The notes beneath the pieces are model-generated. The model did not search any database. It was not told the origin of the DNA and saw only the letters and a list, made by a program, of their open reading frames with translations. From NCBI GenBank assembly GCA_947380905.1, contig CANCSS010000003.1:1-64000 (forward strand): a DNA stretch of 64,000 nt, read 5' to 3'. The stretch comes from Chitinophagaceae bacterium (lineage in GTDB: Bacteria > Bacteroidota > Bacteroidia > Chitinophagales > Chitinophagaceae). This document shows positions 61,824-64,000 of this stretch, one piece after another. The position numbers were made by a program, and so were the translations under genes. The first letter of the stretch is position 1. The number at the start of each line of letters is the position of its first letter.

Positions 61824-62537
61824 ATGAACCTACTTAAACCCATTTTAATTGTAGCAATTACATTTTTAATAGTTCCTTGTTCTTTTGGCCAACCATGGGA
61901 CATCAACAAACAAGATGTTTTAAGTATTGTGGAAAAGTATCAGCAAAATTTACAAAGTGTAGATCAACTAGTGGTCGTTTTAAACAACAATGATACCAGC
62001 ACTAAGGCAAGGGTAGTGGCTTTGGAAAAAAGAAACAATAAATGGAAAATAAGATTTAACTGGATGCCAGCGAGTATAGGTAGAAATGGATTTGCCTTGC
62101 CTGGCATGAAAGTAGAAGGAGATGGGAAATCACCTACCGGATTATTTTCTTTAGGGCAGTTGTTTAGTTATGAAAATAAAATTAATACAAGCTTGCCCTT
62201 TATTCAAACCAATGAAGAAGATAAATGGATAGACGATACCAATCATGTAGATTACAATACATATGTAAAAGGGGCCACAACAGCTACTTCCTTTGAGCAT
62301 TTACATTTATCAAGCATTGATTATAAATATTGTACGGTCATAGAATACAATACCCATCCAGTTGTTAAAGGAAAGGGAAGTGCCATTTTCTTTCATCTAG
62401 CGGATGCAAATTACGCCCCCACCGCGGGTTGTGTAGCCATTCAGGAAGAAGACATGAATAAAATACTTCAATGGTTACAGCCCAATTTAGGCAAGGCTAT
62501 ATTAATGGGGAACAGCAATAATTTGACTGGAAATTAA
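61824..62537 (+). CDS. Exported L,D-transpeptidase (YkuD-like)
   Basis: This protein of about 237 residues starts at the Met that opens the signal peptide (MNLLKPILIVAITFLIVPC); a longer reading from 61746 overlaps the dehydrogenase gene and is less likely. The YkuD catalytic pattern is present as His191 (SAIFFHLAD) and Cys203 (PTAGCVAIQ). The family cross-links peptidoglycan or attaches proteins to it. Family members also include proteins with other roles, since the N-terminal half here (KWKIRFNWMPASIGRNGFAL) is typical of secreted YkuD-like proteins. It is the last gene of the plus-strand run. Confidence 0.88.
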   Translation: MNLLKPILIVAITFLIVPCSFGQPWDINKQDVLSIVEKYQQNLQSVDQLVVVLNNNDTSTKARVVALEKRNNKWKIRFNWMPASIGRNGFALPGMKVEGDGKSPTGLFSLGQLFSYENKINTSLPFIQTNEEDKWIDDTNHVDYNTYVKGATTATSFEHLHLSSIDYKYCTVIEYNTHPVVKGKGSAIFFHLADANYAPTAGCVAIQEEDMNKILQWLQPNLGKAILMGNSNNLTGN

Positions 62538-62539
62538 AC

Positions 62540-63367
62540 CTATTGTTGATATAGAATTGGGTTCAATGGCGTATCTACGGTTTCACCAATGATTGCACCT
62601 GGGCACCAAGTATCCCAATCTTTTTGTTGGTTTTTATTTTCTGGTGCTTTTAATTTCATGTCCTTATCCATATAAATTATGGTCATTACTTTGCGCATTT
62701 GGTTGGTTTTATTCGGACCCGCTCGGTGGTACAACCATCCTTTATGAAAGCTTACTTCTCCTATATCAAAGGGTTCTACTACATGCGTAAAACCTTTCTC
62801 TTTTAAAGCGTTTTCTAAAAATTGTTGGCTTTCATCACTTATTGCTTTGTCACGACCATCTATTAATTGGTCACTGCCTGCACTGTATTCAAGTGGCCCC
62901 CATTCTAAGGGCGTATTTTGCAAGGGAATCCATGCGGTAATGGTTTTGTCTGTAGTTAAGGGCCAATAATATTGATCGGCATGCCATGGAGTATGCCCAC
63001 CACTAGGTTCTTTGTATAAAGCTTGGTCATGGTAAAGTCTAACGCCATCTACTTCCATTAATTCGGTTGCTATCTTGGCCAATTTTTTACCAAATACAAT
63101 TTCTTTAACTGCTTCAGAATTTTTCCAAATATTCATTATTTGTAAAAAAGCTTTTCCATAAGTATCTCTCTTTTCCATAGAAAGCACTTGTGTATTAAGG
63201 GCATTTACTTCATCGGTAATGACCACATTTAAATAGTCAATTTCTTCTTTATTAAATACCTGTTTAAGTTTAATAAAACCATTTTTTTTATAAAAGCTAA
63301 TATGGCTTTCAGAAAGTAGATAGGATTCATTCATTGACTTTAAAATAGAGGCAGGAATTTGTTGCAT
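62540..63367 (-). CDS. Phytanoyl-CoA dioxygenase (PhyH)-family Fe(II)/2OG oxygenase
   Basis: This 275-residue cytoplasmic protein has the iron facial triad visible as His129 and Asp131 (TPWHADQYYW) and distal His214 (WLYHRAGPN), with an Arg in NQMRKVMTI that could hold 2-oxoglutarate. The family hydroxylates aliphatic substrates, from phytanoyl-CoA to ectoine and phosphonates; the target is unknown. The stop codon is only 2 bp from the end of the transpeptidase gene on the other strand. ATG 63334 is an alternative start. Confidence 0.9.
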   Translation of the reverse strand: MQQIPASILKSMNESYLLSESHISFYKKNGFIKLKQVFNKEEIDYLNVVITDEVNALNTQVLSMEKRDTYGKAFLQIMNIWKNSEAVKEIVFGKKLAKIATELMEVDGVRLYHDQALYKEPSGGHTPWHADQYYWPLTTDKTITAWIPLQNTPLEWGPLEYSAGSDQLIDGRDKAISDESQQFLENALKEKGFTHVVEPFDIGEVSFHKGWLYHRAGPNKTNQMRKVMTIIYMDKDMKLKAPENKNQQKDWDTWCPGAIIGETVDTPLNPILYQQ

Positions 63368-63685
63368 GTTCGTTTATTTAAGCTTAGATAAATTTAATAA
63401 AATATATTTTAATTGTATCATTATTAGTTGAAAGATTTATCCATATTGAGTATTGTTGAATGTCTAGGATAGGCCTCTGGTAGGGATTTCAAGTGACCCA
63501 CCATTAATTTGGTGGCTTTGTGGCAGTTAATTAGGCAAATTGCCCTTTTTGAGAAGGAAACTTCTATATATCTGCCTGGTAATTCTAATAATTAATTAAT
63601 TTAGAATTAAATTTAGATACTATATCATTTCCTACTTTTTTAGTGTTAAAATAGTAGGTATATTTTTAACTGTAACATCGAATAA
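63368..63685. other. 318-bp divergent intergenic region
   Basis: It lies between the PhyH gene and the aldolase-family gene. A weak inverted repeat CCACC/GGTGG is near 63500-63520, and TATATTTT about 30 bp before the aldolase start is a possible -7 box. I see no coding frame or RNA. Confidence 0.5.
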
Positions 63686-64000
63686 ATGAATAAAAATTGT
63701 ATTGAAGGAATGGTGGCGGCTCCTTTTACCCCGCTTCATCAGGATGGGTCTTTAAATTTAACTATTGTTCCAGCGTATTATAATATGTTAAAAGCGAATG
63801 GGGTCAAAGGGGCTTTTATTTGTGGGTCTACTGGAGAGGGTGTTTCATTAACATTCGAAGAAAAAAAACAAGTAGCCAATGCCTGGGCGGCATTAACGAA
63901 AAATGACAAAAATTTCACTTTGATATTATTTATTGGTGGACTTTGCTTACAGGATAGTAAAAATTTAGCCATTTATTGCAAAGAAATCCATGTGGATGCG
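63686..64000 (+). CDS. DapA/NanA-family aldolase (partial, cut by window end)
   Basis: The first 105 residues of a class I aldolase of the dihydrodipicolinate synthase/N-acetylneuraminate lyase family start at ATG 63686 and run off the end. The family start GMVAAPFTPLHQDGSLNL and the substrate-carboxylate loop ICGSTGEGVSLT are clear. The catalytic Tyr and Schiff-base Lys lie beyond the window. It is divergent from the PhyH gene. Neuraminate-lyase-like or hydroxyproline-type function is possible; dihydrodipicolinate synthase itself seems less likely given the N-terminal sequence. Confidence 0.88.
   Translation, partial: MNKNCIEGMVAAPFTPLHQDGSLNLTIVPAYYNMLKANGVKGAFICGSTGEGVSLTFEEKKQVANAWAALTKNDKNFTLILFIGGLCLQDSKNLAIYCKEIHVDA

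Overview
The window reads as a chromosome segment of a low-GC Bacteroidota bacterium, most likely of the Chitinophagaceae or a related freshwater/soil lineage. Signs are a SusC/SusD pair, several TonB-dependent receptors with a carboxypeptidase-regulatory-like N-terminal domain, a DUF4249 lipoprotein coupled to a receptor, DUF5916, DUF2911 and DUF3500 proteins, many MKK-type signal peptides and lipoboxes, TAnnTTTG-type -7 boxes close to start codons, and an almost complete lack of Shine-Dalgarno sequences. The genus is an inference.

Region 1 (1-2960) is an accessory island. Two 148-bp direct repeats, each ending in the 3' half of a tRNA with a CAT anticodon, bracket an MntA/HepT toxin-antitoxin pair, a second MNT nucleotidyltransferase preceded by a 49-residue basic ORF, and a Fic protein whose catalytic His is Gln. 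A third, partial repeat copy lies between the toxin-antitoxin block and fic, so the island looks like two cassettes separated by the same boundary sequence. No integrase is visible. Decayed relatives of the boundary sequence appear near 5500, 12460, 15500 and 19600.

Region 2 (3000-20900) is mixed housekeeping and accessory content: two GNAT acetyltransferases, DUF2975, a short YqgE/AlgH protein, an NAD(P)-binding reductase divergent from a frameshifted isomerase-like pseudogene with a palindromic operator between them, an alpha/beta hydrolase, a TonB receptor + DUF4249 operon, a secreted amidohydrolase, threonine synthase with a LysR regulator, a DCC-family protein, an SDR, a DUF5916 outer-membrane protein and small NTF2-like proteins.

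Region 3 (21300-45500) is a carbohydrate/organic-matter region. It has an operon of a secreted ThuA-dehydrogenase-HEAT-cupredoxin fusion, a sugar epimerase and a Gfo/Idh/MocA oxidoreductase, which fits an oxidative sugar pathway. It also holds a GDSL hydrolase, a reaction-centre-type cytochrome c, GH31 + DUF3500, a divergent TonB receptor with a beta-helix lipoprotein, PepSY-TM + metallophosphoesterase, a CE7-type esterase, a sulfatase and a stand-alone MG2/TonB-plug protein.

Region 4 (45500-64000) has a strongly codon-biased SusC/SusD pair flanked by NTF2-like secreted proteins, then a SOUL protein, an acyltransferase, a CocE/NonD hydrolase, two paralogous amidohydrolase/deacetylases, a PQQ-type dehydrogenase-cytochrome fusion, an L,D-transpeptidase, a PhyH dioxygenase and the start of a DapA/NanA-family aldolase cut by the window edge.

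A recurring theme is seven secreted NTF2/SnoaL-like genes, most on the minus strand and convergent with the end of a plus-strand catabolic unit. Two of the large paralogues carry the same 27-bp palindrome about 30 bp upstream of the start codon.
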